NCBI GenBank assembly: GCA_012932865.1
Contig: SAXG01000014.1
Coordinates: 62,001-126,000 of the forward strand
Origin: Amylostereum areolatum
Taxonomy: Eukaryota > Basidiomycota > Agaricomycetes > Russulales > Stereaceae
DNA: 64,000 nucleotides
Direction of reading: 5' to 3'
In this document: positions 11,095 through 23,932 of the stretch, one piece after another
Numbering within the stretch: position 1 is the first letter of the stretch
How the letters are laid out: the number at the start of each line of letters is the position of its first letter
Translations under genes and position numbers: made by a program
The notes under the pieces: model-generated
The model's database searches: none
The model's input: the letters and a program-made list of their open reading frames with translations, nothing else
What the model was told of the DNA's origin: nothing

Positions 11095-12950
11095 GACTGA
11101 ATGAACGGGGAGGTCTGAAGGAAGACGAGTAAAGAGTGACTGGAGTGGATAATCCTGGGGGATGAGGGAACGTCGACGGATGGCATGGGTCTTTTATACG
11201 CGAGACCAACGCGGGGACGGCGTTTTCGCCAAGGAGCCGACCTTAGGGCGGGCGATCGGGTAGGTGATGGTTATCAGGGAACGTTGACCGACGGACGTCG
11301 GGCGGTCACATCGAAGCGTGTCTTTGGCACGAGTCTCCTGGAGGAAGCCACCGGGAAGCCAACGGAAGGTGGCGGAAGGTCTGCGGGTGACAGAGAAGTT
11401 AGAACATGTGTGATTCAGTGAAGTTTTTCTTGTGACGAGGGCCGCCATATTGCCTGCAGCGTGATGGGATGTTGAGAAGCGTGGCAGGAGGCCTCGGCAA
11501 GGGAGGTTGGGAGCAAGTATCCGCCACGGCTGAACCGTGTTCGACTTGACAGGCTTCAATATGTTGATCAATACCTGACGGAACATTGACGTGGATTTGC
11601 GATCGACTCTTAGGCTCTAGCGTGAACCCGACGTGAACCAAGCGTGAACACGCGTGAAGGGCGATGCGTCGGGGCATGTAAAGCTGACGACGTTCGCCAT
11701 GCGACGAACATGCGGTCTGCTCCTCATCGACATCGATGGACTGCTGCAGCAAGGGCGCATTCTGGATGGGATTAAGTTTTCGGGCGCATACGCGCCAGGT
11801 CGGGGCCGCCGGGCGACAACATGAAAGGGTAGCGATCGGATATCACGTACACTAGTATCAATGCACGAGCGCAAGTTAGCCTACGCGCGGACCCAGGGGA
11901 CATTGAGAGCTAGAATAGAGGCTTGGCGACAGACGGCCTAGCTAAAGGCGACATCGACACCGGCCATCTTAGTCGACATCGCTTGACCAGCAATTGAAAG
12001 CATCAGGCATAAATCGCGGCTAAGCAGTAGCAGGCTAGCAGACAACGCATTCCTGGATCCATCCACGGAGAACAGTCGACGAGGGCGTTTACGGCACCAG
12101 ATGGGCGAGGCTTACCTCGTGTTTGCCCTTGGTTTGCCCCTCAGAATGTCCAGGTCGATCCATCGTTCATATTCCCTCCTGCCGGTGCACTTTCTCCAAT
12201 CGATGTCCCTTCAGAAGCATCTCTATATTCCTCGAGGCTCGAGGTCTCATGACGCGGGCATGCGGATAGACTGGGAACATACGATCTTTCAAGATGACTC
12301 GTCAGTAGAGAGCTGGCCAAGCTTGAGTCAATGAGTCGACCGACTCGAGTGTGTGTCGGGTCCAAATCAGACTCGCTATAGCATGCAATATGTCGCCAGA
12401 AACCAGAGAGCGAGGAGGTGATTGAAGGTGTCGGTGGAAAATAATGATGGGAAGCAGATGAGAGCAAGGGGGATTGGTTGGAGTGACGCGGACGAGAGCA
12501 ACGAATTTTTCCAAGCTTCGTAGGGGGTGATTTCGCTGAAAGAGTATAGATATGGGCCAGCTGCTGGGCCAAAATATAGTTTTGGTCCAGATTCAGTCCC
12601 GGTTTGGTCCACGGTTGGAACGGTGATGCGGCCTCCTGACACTGTCGAGCAGCATGTACGGTATTGTGTACGCACGTCGCAAACTCTTCGTCGACGATGA
12701 ACCAGTCTATAAAACTCCACCAGATTTCCTCCACCAGACGATGTCCACGCTCGAACATAGGATTCTGGTGTGTAACGTAGTAGCATGATGTGTTGTCCAC
12801 GAGGATGAGGATAAAGACCTGACGGGATGGCGTGTTTTCGATGAATCCAAGGACCCATAAGCCATCCGCGGTACAGCAGAAAAGAAACGATAGCAGTCAG
12901 TACTATTTAGTACATGCAACACAGCCACGCCCTCGAGCAACCTTTTCCTT
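11095..12950. other. Intergenic stretch, no gene recognised
   Basis: A 1.86-kb gap between the start of the secreted-protein gene and the 3' end of the hydantoinase gene. The longest frame (12141-12800, minus) has no recognisable motif and an unlikely composition. I see no repeat or RNA gene here. Confidence 0.5.
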
Positions 12951-15900
12951 TCACGAGAACTCCTCCACGACGCTCCTCGGCTGGCTGAACACGCCCAGCG
13001 GTTTATACACCACATCCATATCGAACGCGCGCGGCCCGCCCAACGCCAGACCTCTCTCGGTGGACGTCCAGTGGGGCGAGGCCGTGATTCCGATGACGAC
13101 GACGAAGAGGCCGTAGCGGTACTCCGGCGTGCCCAGCGCCTCGCCGTTCTGCGCGTCGAGGACGCTCACAAGGTCCGGCACGGACGCGACGACCTGGGCA
13201 CGAACGTCAGACGCCCCGCCGCAAAACAAAAAAAGCGACAAAACAGAGAAACAAGGCCCACCTCCTCCTCCTCCCCGTCCACCTCGACGGTGGCGTATAT
13301 GTTCTCGTTCTTGAACGGGATCCTCATCCTCCCTCTGAACGGCGCCTCGCCCGTCCCCGCCACGTCCGCCGCCTCGATGATCAGCTCGCCGTACGAGTGC
13401 CCCTTGAACAGCCTGCGCTCCACGCCCACGATCTTGCCCTTGAACAGCACCTTCGCCGCCGCGCGCCCGCCGACCTCGTCGACGATCGCCTCCGCGACGG
13501 CGTCCAGCCCGCCCGACTGCCGGCACAGCGCGACCGCGCGCCCGATCCGCCACGCGAGGGAGACGGTGTGCGCGACGATCTGCTTCTTGGTCTTATGGCC
13601 CGGGTACGGTCCGCGCGCGCAGGCGACGGAGGAGCCCATCTCGGCGAGCGCCGCGCGGAAGGCGCGCTCCATCATCTCCTCGCTCGTCGCCTTCAAGAAC
13701 ATCATTTGGTTCCCGTTGCCGTCGGCGATCACTTGCGGAAGGAAGAGGGGGCCATCCTCGTAAACGACGGGAGTGACCTGGCGATGGACCCCAAGGTTGA
13801 GTATGCGGATAGATAAGTGGGGGCGTGTGGTTTACCTGCTGGCCAGTGGGATAGGCGCGGCCCATCCAGTCGCCGTCGACGACGGGTACGTTCATATTGG
13901 TGGATGCACCGATCAGCAGGCCTAATAAAGCGTCAGTACTGTGAAAAAACGCTACAGACAAATGCGCCTGCCTTGTAAGCCATTGCCACCTCCAATCTCC
14001 AAAGCCATGACAGCGTCAGCCTTGATGCCGAGGTATCCGTACAGAGCATTCTGCGCCTCCATGATCCTATCACGACAGACCATAATGAGATTACATGTAG
14101 ATGGTGAACGGTCGACGAACTCACTCTGGGCCAGGAAGCTTCTCCATCGAGACCGTAGGCGAGCCCTTCATGCCAGTGTGAGGTGTGACCAGTATCGTCT
14201 AGACGCACTAACACATACCATCGAACCACCGCAGGCCACCACCGCATCGTCCGCCAGGTCCTGCGGATCGATGACCCTCACGACCGCGCCCGTCCTCATC
14301 ATCTCCCGAACCTCGATGAACTCCGGATAGGGCGAACCGCCCCCGCCCGTGCCCAGGATGTAGCATCCGCACGCGATCCAAGTCAGGTCCAGCTCGGAGA
14401 TGAACCACTCGCGATTCAGCACCTTCGGGCGGTACGTCTTGATATCGATGGTCGAAGGCTGCGTCGGCTCTGGCAAGGGCCGCTTGTCCGGGACTTCGAT
14501 AATGGATAGGTCATCCGCGTCAGGCGGTGGGGCAGCTCGGACCTTCGTGAAGTCGAGGTCGCCCACGGCCTTGACGATGACACGGGATTTGTTTGCGATA
14601 TACTACACAGAGGATGTCAATTGAATGGGTATCGGCGGAAGGAAGGACACGACGGACGGGAAGTGGGAACGCGTCCCGCTCAGCGATGTGAACAGTCTCC
14701 CTGGCCGCCCCGTTGGCGACAGCCCGATCGATGGCCATCTTCGAGATCTCTTCAAAGACCGAGGCGAGGCTCTTGCCCGCCGTGGACACGACGGTGTCGA
14801 CTGCACCCGAGACCCGCGCCATGGCTGAAGAAGCGTCAGCGATCGACAAGTATCAGGGTGGAGGGAAACGTACCGGCTCCGATGGCGTTGGCGACGCCAG
14901 CGTACTCCGGTTTGATGACCTTGCTTGCACCAGCCAGCGCCTCAGGCGCGATGATAGCACCACCGCCTACGAGCAAAACAGGGATGTCCTCTGCGGAGGT
15001 CTTCATTTTGTCCACGATGTCCTCCAGCATATGCTTCACGAGTGTTTGGTATTCCACAAGGTCCGGAAACGCGCCCTCCACCTTCGAGGCGTCACCGATG
15101 GTCTTGAGGCCATAAGAAGCCACTGTGTAGTCCGTCGTCGTGGGCACCTCGCCACCAAACACGAGAGCTTGCTCCTGGATGCAATGGCCGACCGAATCAG
15201 GACCGATGGTAAGGCCCGACGCCGTTTTCCTGATAATCGAGCCTCCGCCGAGGGCGATGCTGAACGAGGTCATCCTTAGTGAGATGTTGACGAGGAACGA
15301 GGCGAACCTACCTTTTCACATCCGGGCAAGAAAAGTTCATACGGATTCCTACCAGCTCCGTGAAGGCTGCCGCTTGACGCGGGAAGCCAGATGGCAGCAG
15401 CATCCCCGCGTCCGTGGAGGTGCCACCGATGTCGACGACGAGGATGGCTTCCTTCCTGACCGCGCTGGACTGGGCAAGGAACCTCGCGCCGCACATGGAG
15501 TTGGTCGAGCCGCTGGCGAAGGTGCGGATTGGCAGGCGCGCGGCGAGGTGGGCAGGCATGATCGTGCCGTCGTTCTGGGTCAGGAAGATGGGGCAGGCAA
15601 GGTTGAGGCGGCCGGTCATGGCGCGGCGGAAGGCGGCTATGGTTTGCTGGGCGAAACGCAGGATGGAGGCATTGAGGATCGCGGCGTTCTCGCGCTCGAC
15701 GAAGCCAAGGTTGGCCACTGGAAATAGGTCAGGATGGATAGGGCGAAAGGGGGTGGAAGCGTCCCGCACCTTCTTTGGATATAACGACGTCGGCCTCGGG
15801 ATAGACCTTGAGCACGATCTCCCTCGCGCGCTCTTCTTGCAAGTGCTCGATGTCCACCGGAGAAAAGACGCCGTTGATGACGATGGAGCGTATCCCCTTC

Positions 15901-16514
15901 GCCTTGATGATGCGTGCGTGTTCTACGATCTCGTCCTCGTCGATGTCGCCAATGAGGTTGCCGTCGACTTCGAGGCCGCCTTTGAGACGCGCTTGGTAGA
16001 CACAGATAAGCCTTCGGAGATCGTCGGGCCAGTCGATTCCGGCGCTGACGGTGAGAGCGAAGGGGCCGCAGAGGCGAAGGACGGCGACGGGGGCGAGACG
16101 GTTCTGGTCTTTCTCAAGGACGGCGTTGATGAAATGCTGGACGGCGATGTTAGATGAGACGAAAGGCCTGGCGAAAGTGAGGAAAGCGCACGGTGGTCCC
16201 TATCGTGACGCTGGCGATGCTGGAACTGTCCACGTCCGCCTTTTGGAACAGGGCGGCTATAACGTCTTCGATGCCTGAGCTGGGATCGGCGGTCGTGGGT
16301 GTTTTATGCCTGCAGACCGATTATTGGGCCGATTCATACCGGAGATGCAACGACGTACCACGCCAGGATGCCGTGGGTCGGTTCTTGCAAGCGGGTCGGG
16401 TCTAACAACACGCCGTCTGTGTTCGTCCTGTGGGTGTCCCATCAGCACCGGTTCCGACGCGCATACCAGTGGAACTCACCCTCCAACGTCGACACCGATG
16501 CGCAAGCTGGCCAT
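12951..16514 (-). CDS. Hydantoinase A/oxoprolinase - DUF917 fusion protein
   Basis: Thirteen exons give a 970-residue protein: 16514-16480, 16427-16359, 16309-16192, 16136-15770, 15717-15312, 15259-14874, 14824-14658, 14602-14219, 14165-14125, 14066-13972, 13921-13836, 13777-13262 and 13193-12951. The N-terminal half is hydantoinase A/oxoprolinase-like: VDVGGTNTDG at residue 8, TTHFINAV, then VVDIGGTSTDAG and LGGGSI, the two phosphate-binding loops of the ASKHA ATPase fold. The C-terminal third is DUF917, starting at CGCYILGTGGGGSPY and including EIGGGNGL and VPVVDGDWMGRAYP. The family is linked to ATP-dependent opening of hydantoin or 5-oxoproline-like rings; the substrate here is unknown. 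No targeting signal is visible, so it is likely cytosolic. Intron 10 is GC-AG. It shares a short divergent promoter with the glutaredoxin gene. Confidence 0.9.
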
Positions 16515-16981
16515 CTTATGCAACGGTCTGGGGGAGAGTTCAGCGCCGGATAACGTACGACTCGACGCAGGATATATGCGCACCAAGGAAATACCCTCTG
16601 CCTTATCGCTGCTGTCATGTCTTCGATTACGCACGGACGAACAGCGACCCCGCTGACCTGATCCTGGCGAGCGCATGTCGCAAACAAAGGAGATGAAGGG
16701 GAAGGATGTTGAAAACCGAGGCGCGACGAGGAGGAGGAGGAGAAAGAAACCCAAGTGGCAGTCTGGACGAAGTTCAATATTTTGAACATAAGTAAGTATT
16801 GAATGTGATAGGCGGTTAGCAGATAAGATAAGGGAGGTACGCGGTTAGTAAGCGGTATCAGATTAGATGATTATGACGCGATATGTCCTCGGCCATGCTT
16901 CGGCGTGCAATCTTCTCAAATCTCCCTCCAACCTCGAGCTCTGACCGACGTAAACCGTCCACGCCGCCGCCCTCGGACACG
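16515..16981. promoter_or_regulatory. Shared divergent promoter region
   Basis: The 467-bp gap separates the start codons of the hydantoinase fusion (minus) and the CGFS glutaredoxin (plus). Both genes must be read from it. An in-frame ATG at 16883 could extend the glutaredoxin by 33 residues into this region. No specific factor site was identified. Confidence 0.5.
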
Positions 16982-17815
16982 ATGGCTGTCGCCCCTTCCA
17001 ACTTCCACGAAGTAGCCTCGGCCGACCACTTCCAGACCCTCCTCTCGGCCGACCTCAACCGCGTCTCGTTGCTCAACTTCTGGGCACCATGGGCCGCTCC
17101 CTGCGCCCAGATGAACGAGGTCGTCCTCGAGCTCGCCAAGAAGTACCCCGCCGTCCTCGTGCTGCAAATCGAGGCCGAATCCCAGGGCGACATCACCGAG
17201 TCATTCGACATCGAGGCCGTGCCGTCCTTCGTCATTCTGCGGGTGCGTCTGCCTACGAGTTTTGCCAGTCGCTCCCGGCATACTAATACGAGGACAGGGA
17301 CACACTCTCCTCGGTCGTATATCCGGAGCAGATGCTGCTGCATTGACCACCGCCATCGCCACGCACGCACGACCGCCATCAGCCATCAGCCCCCTCTCGT
17401 ACACCGACAAACGCCCAGCGGCGGGATTGGCGGAGAAGGTGGAGACCGAGGACGAACTTGACGCACGTCTCCGATCCCTCATGAACCAGAGCAAAGTCGT
17501 GCTCTTCATGAAGGGCTCTCCGGAAGTTCCGCGATGTGGCTTCTCTCGGAAGACGGTCGCGCTGCTGAAGGAGCAGGGCGTGGAGTACACACACTTCGAC
17601 ATCCTCGGCGACGAGTCGGTGCGATCAGGTGCGTCTCGCGGGGCTTCCCTTCTTGATCCTATCCTTATTCGTCTCCCCGGCACTTAGGTCTCAAAGTGCT
17701 GAACGACTGGCCGACGTTCCCGCAACTGATCATCAACGGCGAGTTCGTCGGCGGCTTGGACATCGTCACGGAGATGGCGGGGAACGGGGAGCTAAAAGAA
17801 TTGCTTGCGCAGTAA
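16982..17815 (+). CDS. Monothiol CGFS glutaredoxin of the Grx3/4 (PICOT) type
   Basis: Exons 16982-17242, 17298-17628 and 17688-17815 encode 239 residues. The first domain is thioredoxin-like, with a WAPWAAPC motif in which only the second cysteine remains. The second is a monothiol glutaredoxin domain with the CGFS active site at residues 167-170, the [16 protein letters not shown] substrate and glutathione loop, and a GGLDI motif. Proteins of this layout bind a glutathione-coordinated [2Fe-2S] cluster and handle cytosolic and nuclear iron signalling. The first intron has a textbook TACTAAT branch site. An upstream in-frame ATG at 16883 would add an Arg/Ser-rich leader resembling a mitochondrial presequence. 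I prefer 16982, where PICOT proteins normally begin. Confidence 0.92.
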
Positions 17816-18413
17816 TCGACTTCATAGAATCCTTGTATTTGTACGCCTCCTCCTCTTGCCGCTTCACTCGTCTTACGATACTTGGGGCATCCTTCTGATC
17901 ATCGTGTGCCAGTACGCGCCGCCGTTTCGTCCAGTCAGTAGGTTTGACTCCTGAATGCCAGTGTTTGGGCCCGATTGCCGTTTCGACCGGCCAACAGAGC
18001 GTGGACGTTGCCCTGGGTTCGCACATGCCCCACTTCCCTCACCCGGAAGGATTTTCTCGAGGTCAGGCTGCAGATAACCATCGCTCTGTGCTTGCCGGCA
18101 TCGCGCCAAGTCACCTGCGTTCGCTAGGCCATCCCACGGGAAACGTTCCTCCCCACTATATCCGACGGCGACGACGTTCAGACCTTCTATCTTTATGGCC
18201 TCCTCGACCTCCTGACTCGAAGTGCTCCCGAAGACTCAAATATAGCACAAGGAGCGATCGGACTTCAGACCAGCTCGTGCATATACGCGCGACGCGTCGT
18301 TCAAACCCCTGCCACTTATCCACCCACACCACAATCTTTCCCCTTGCTCGCTCGGGTCTTTTCCAACGTATAAAAACCCGCACGTCGTGCTTTTTTAGCG
18401 CCGTAAGGCCAAC
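17816..18413. other. Intergenic stretch with promoter of the peptidase gene
   Basis: A 0.6-kb gap between two plus-strand genes. A TATA-like GTATAAAAAC lies about 40 bp before the peptidase start codon. No other feature was recognised. Confidence 0.45.
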
Positions 18414-19995
18414 ATGCACCTTTTCCCCCGCACACCCCATGCCGCCCTGCTGGCTCTCCTCGCCGCCGCCGGCGCCCGCGCCCTCCACCTCGCACCCCCC
18501 CGTCCCCGATCCGAGCGCGCGCAATGCGTCACCGCCGACGCCTGGCCGCCCGGCCCCGGAGACGCCTTCGCCCCCCAGGCGCCCGCGCCCGACCTCCAAC
18601 ACATCCTCTCCCAAATCGACGCCGACCGGATCAACGCCACCATCGCCCGGCTGGTCGGCTTCGGCACCCGCCACACCCTCTCGACGCAGACGGACCCCGC
18701 GCGCGGGATCGGGGCCGCGCGCGACTGGATCGCGGCGCAGATGCGCGCGTACGCCGCGGCGGGGGCGGCGGGCACGAACGTCACGATCGGCGTGCCGAGC
18801 TACATCCAGCAGCCCGAGGACGAGATCCCGTTCGCGGTCAACGTCAGCAACGTGATCGCGACCATCCAGGGCTCGGAGGAGCCGAACAGGGTGTATATCA
18901 TCACCGGCCACTACGACTCGCGGAACTCCAACATCAGCGATTTCGAGAACGCCGCGCCGGGAGCGGACGACGACGGGTCGGGCGTCGCGGTGCGTCTGGT
19001 CTTTTTTTTTGTTGTTGCTTGGGCTTGGGGTCCGGGGGCCACTGACGCCGGTGACTTTGTCCAGATCGTGATGGAGCTCGTGCGCATCATGTCGACCGTG
19101 GCGCCCCCCAAAGCGACGATCATGCTCGGCGCGGTGGCGGGGGAGGAGCAGGGCCTGTTCGGGTCCACCTTCTTCGCGCAGACGATGAAGGACGCCGGGG
19201 CCGACGTTCAGGGGATGTTCACGAACGACATCGTGGGCTCGTCCAAGTCGGACGAGGGCGTCGTCGACGCGCACAGCATCCGTCTCTTCGCGCAGGGCAT
19301 CCCCTCGACGGCGACCGCGGCGCAGGCGCAGGCGCGGGTGACCGTGGGCGGCGAGAACGACTCTCCGGCGCGCGAGCTGTCGCGGTTCGTTCAGGAAGTG
19401 GCGTCCAACACCTTCACGGACATGAGCGGTGAGCCCTCCCTGCCCTTTTGTATACCTAACCACCCCTCTGACGCGCATAGTCCGAGTCATCTACCGCCTC
19501 GACCGCTTCCTCCGCGGCGGCGACCACAAGCCCTTCCTCCAGCAAGGCTTCCCCGCCGCGCGCTTCACGGAGCCCAACGAGAACTTCGCCCACCAGCACC
19601 AGGACGTGCGCGTGGACCGCGCGACGGGCGTCCAGTTCGGCGACCTCATCGAGTTCTGCGACATGCCCTTCATCGCGCGCGTCGCCAAGGTGAACGCGGC
19701 CGCGATCTGGTCGCTCGCGCAGGCGCCGGGCACGCCGAAGGGCGTGGCGCTCCAGGCGACGGCGCTCACCAACAACAGCACGCTCGCCTGGACGCTGGAC
19801 GCGAGCGCGAGCGTGGCGGGGTACGAGGTCGTGTGGAGGCCGACGGACGCGCCGGATTGGACGGACGTGGTGCCGGTGGGCTTGGTGGACCAGGCGACGG
19901 TGCCGTTGTCGAAGGACAACGTGATATTTGGCGTGAGGGCGGTCGGGACGAATGGCTACAGGAGCCCGGCGACGTTCCCTTGTGCAGGGTGTTAG
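18414..19995 (+). CDS. Secreted M28-family zinc aminopeptidase with FN3-like C-terminus
   Basis: Exons 18414-18989, 19065-19428 and 19481-19995 encode 484 residues. A signal peptide covers about residues 1-24. The M28 catalytic domain shows the expected metal and catalytic residues in order: His and Asp in ITGHYDSR, Asp in GADDDGSG, the Glu pair in [10 protein letters not shown], Asp in TNDIVG, and a late His in [10 protein letters not shown]. Family members remove N-terminal residues using two zinc ions, and this one should act outside the cell or in the vacuole. After the catalytic domain comes a stretch of about 85 residues, starting near [18 protein letters not shown], that looks like a fibronectin type III fold. 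Several N-glycosylation sequons fit secretion. Codon use is very GC-rich compared with the flanks. Confidence 0.9.
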
Positions 19996-21546
19996 CAACT
20001 CTTCATGGCGCTGTACCGGCTTGTCTTATACGCATATCTGCGTCGCGCGAGCGTTTCGAGCAATCCCGTCGGGGAGTCGCATGCTTATTGGTATATAATC
20101 TACTTTATCGAATGCCATAGGGCGTCCAAATCGGCGCGGGGGTCGGGGGTGGCAGATGACGCGATGACGGCGTCGTCCAGTACCGTGGGGAAATGAGGCT
20201 TGGGAGAGGGGCGGAAAATGAGGCAGCGGTTGTGGACGAGGATGAGATAGGGTCGGTGAGAATAAAACGGGAAGGAACGAAGCAGAAGGATAGAGCGTTT
20301 GAGGGTGTTCACGGGTCTTGCATGTGCTCGACGTCTTCGGTCGTCCGCCCCGGCGCGCGATTGCACCTGAACGCGTTATCCTCGTCCTGGACCTCTGGCG
20401 CGGCGTTCGCTTCGATGCACCGCTGCCATGTACCCTGCCCTGAGTGTATCAGTGGTCTAGCTCTGCATGGTCTTTTGTTGGGCGAGACCATCGAGTTCGG
20501 CCCGCTGGACAGGTGCGTCGGCGGTGTTATGGTTGGGCCGTGAGCGGGACTTTATGTAGAAATATGGAGTTGGAGGCGGGCGTCGTCGGCGCGTGGTCGG
20601 AGGCGCACAAAAGCCTGTGAATATCGACGTGCAGAGTTGGACTTTACGCTGGCAAACGCGACGGACGGGGTACGAACCTGGCTTACGCCGGCTTCCGAGC
20701 TTGTCGTAGTGGGGAGACGGTTTATTCCATCCATATGACGCGCCGCCGTCGCCCGCGAGGGCGAGGGAGTGTGGGTCTGTGTTTATTGATGTCCGGGTCG
20801 GAAGAACGGGGCACGCGAATGAACGAGACGCGCGGTGCTTCGTAGAGCTTTGGCTCGTGCTGTTGACCGTCGCTGCCACATGACGAACGGGGGGCCTGAG
20901 AGACGGGAAAACGAGGTGGTCCCACGGCGGTGCTGGGGTTAAACATTGAACGACCAAGTGTTCGTGAGTGATCTTTGGGAAAAGGTGTCATGAAACCGAG
21001 GATATTGAGCCATGATATAAGACTCACATAAGACGACGGTTGCACGTCACGACGAACGTGAGGGAGGGGAGTCGCTGACAAGGTGTGTCACGGTCGTGAC
21101 TGGCGGGATGGCCGGGCGTCGTCTAAGACAGCGATTGATACGTTATCTGACCGACGAAGAAGGACACACGCACCATGTTAAACCAACTCTGTAACACTCC
21201 CCGCGAAAATCAACGCATTTGATGGGGTGATGGCCTGGGGAAGGTTTGGTTGCAGTGCTGACGGGAACGAGCGATATGGCATCCATGAATTTTGGTTGAT
21301 ATACATTATTTGTTATATACGGATGATGTTGCGAGCAGGGTCTTCGAAATATGAGGGCCGAAGTACCTGCGAGTGCATGCGTTAGATGGGAGTTCGTGAA
21401 AGACGTATGTATCGTGTGGGGGATGGGGCACGGAGGGTGGGAGGAGGGTGCGGCTCACGGGGGTGACGCAGGGGAGAATGATGGACAAATACACACCTAC
21501 AAATACAGCCGTGGCTCGCGATCTGCGAGCGGGAGATGATAAGTAC
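19996..21546. other. Intergenic stretch, no gene recognised
   Basis: A 1.55-kb gap between the peptidase gene and the transposon nest. Frames on both strands are short, with unlikely composition, and no repeat shared with the rest of the window was noticed. Confidence 0.5.
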
Positions 21547-21665
21547 TCACTGCGTGTCAGAGGTCGGTATCGGCCGGAGGATATCTGCGAGATATCTGAA
21601 AAATATGCTGGATTTCGCGCGCGATCTTGGGTTCCGGTGATCGCGCAGAGGAAATGGGTGAGATA
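21547..21665 (+). repeat. Outer inverted-repeat arm, left end (TCACTG terminus)
   Basis: About 118 bp beginning TCACTGCGTGTCAGAGG closely match the reverse complement of 38657-38771. The match stops at GAGATA (21660-21665), where a TA-flanked element is inserted; the arm resumes at 36371. The CACTG start recalls CACTA-type (CMC/Plavaka) termini, but no transposase of that kind and no target duplication at the outer ends were found. Confidence 0.7.
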
Positions 21666-23932
21666 CACGGCCCATCAGGTTCCGTGAGAAATTCATCCGA
21701 ACCCTGCTCGTACGAATTTCTTAGCTCGCTCGTACGAAATTACCACTTGCCGCGCCTTAGAAGCTTGAGACATCGGCCATTTTGTATGAATTTCTTACTG
21801 CTGGGGGGGCCGTACCTGTCCCATCACCAGGGCTTGACTCGGATCCATCCGGATGAATCCACTCATCCGTGAGAAAATATCCGCGGATAATCATCCGTAC
21901 GGATGGCCATCCACGGATGATGCGGCTGCACGTGCCGCATGCGGGGCGTGCGGGCGCGTCCGAAGCTGTTGGTGCCAACAGTGTCGCCACCGATCTGCGA
22001 AGAGTAGGGTGCTATAACGAGAGTATGGTAGGTAGTGTGTGGTATCGCAAATTATATACATGAGAATACAAATTAAGCTGGAGTTCTAAAGGTAGCGGGG
22101 AGAATTAAGTACGAAAGATAGGAGGTTGTCGTCATAAGTCAGCGAAGCGGTGCGGATCGCTCTTCGATAACGCGAACCGCATCTTCAAGGTTAAACCATG
22201 GAGCCTTGGACCATGTTCCAACCGCCATTTTTGCGCGGAAGGCCTGGAAAGACATGGTCTCCTGATTCCAGTTGACTTGGTTTCGCCCTTCCGAGAATGC
22301 GCGTTCGGCATCGACTGTGGTGGCTGCCACACATTTAGAATTACAGCGCAAGAGTAGATTAACGTGCCCGTACCTGGTGCCGATGTAAATGAGAGGGCCA
22401 TCCGTGCGAGTGCCGGTGTCGTGTCGAGCCGGTCATGCCAGTACTTGAGAACCGGTGACATTTTCTTTTCTTGATGTGTCGGAGGTGGAGGTGGCAGTGG
22501 CGGCGACGGAAATGTGACTGGTGGCATTGACAGGTAGGTGTGGATGTCGTCCACATGTAGAGTAGAAGTTGACACTGGTTGGCTGTCTCTCCATCGATCC
22601 GTGCCCTAGCGGTAAGTTAGAAGACCAAATAAACTTGGCGAAGGGCAGACAAACTCTTCGACGGCGATCATTGACAGGCTCCGAGGGTATTGTACATGTA
22701 CTCGTACGTGGCTCAGGCCTTGCATACTGCTTGTATGACTCGTTAAAACGCGCGATAACCTGTGCTTGAACATCCTCGATGCGCTGGTTGCTCCAACCGA
22801 GTGTGTCACGGAAGTAGTCGAGTTTACGGTCTGGACACATGACTGCAGACTACGTTAGACTGATATGGTTGGACATAAAAAGATCTCACCAATGGCGATC
22901 GTGTAGGCTTCACATTCTCCGAACAGAGTATAATACTTCCGAGCGACAAGTAAACCTGCATGCGCGGCAACACGGCAGATTGAAGGGAGCTCAATGTCAT
23001 CAGCCATGCGTTGAAGATCTGTCAGTAGCTGTTCGAAAGCAGGGATGACATTGATGATCAGCGGGACGTCCGCCTCCTGGAATATTTTTGTCATCTCATA
23101 GATTGCCTGACACGAAATGGATGAGCAGGTTATAGAGTAGTGCAGTTGTATTTTCAAACATACCTCTAACATGTCTCCGAGGTCGTCTGACAGCTTGGCC
23201 TCAAATGCTGTAAGCTTAAAAGCTTTCAATTTAAGGTCAGGGTCATCTAACAATGCTGCTACGGCATCCTGAAGCGCATGATAAGACTCTAAGCAGTCAT
23301 GCTCTGAGTCCCATCGGGAGGGTACACGGCGGGAAATATAACTGTAGTGGCCGTATTCCGGATTAGGTGGGTGTAGCTCTCAATATCCATCAAACGCATG
23401 GCGCACAACACCAGAGTCTTTCTGCTTGAGCGCAAGGCCCGAAATCTACATTAGATGATCAGCAAGCAGACACAAGAACTGATAATGGAGCCAATGCAAT
23501 ACCTTCGGGAATATGTTGCGAGCAGCCCGGGCATCTGCATCGGTATATCGAACACCGATGGCACGCATCTCTTGGATGGCACGCTCTCGAACGGTTCGGA
23601 TGGTCCGACCATCACTCTCCGATTGGCCTGCATCGCGCGCGATTCGCATCAGGACCTCCTCCGTGGTCTCCTCGTTTGCAAGCACCTGTCCGATCTCGGG
23701 ATCGAGATCGTCGTTGTCCTCCGTGTTGGGTGGAGTTCGGGACTGAGTCGCTGTCACCGCCGCTGTGCGCTTGCGTTTGTATTGTTTGTCGAAGAATGAT
23801 ATAATCATCTGCGAAGGAAGGATTATAAGTCCCTGCACAACACGGGAACACTCCCGCTTACATTCACAACGAGTTGTACGCTATGGAGAAAGCAGCGAAG
23901 CCTATCAGGCATTCCGCGAAAGTGGGGAATAT

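Noticed and set aside
12141..12800. 219-codon minus-strand frame
   Set aside because: No domain, repeats or sensible composition; frames on the same strand overlap it. Treated as non-coding.
13922..13955. 34-bp GT-AG intron in the hydantoinase fusion
   Set aside because: Shorter than all other introns in the window (49 bp or more), and it adds residues that do not fit DUF917.
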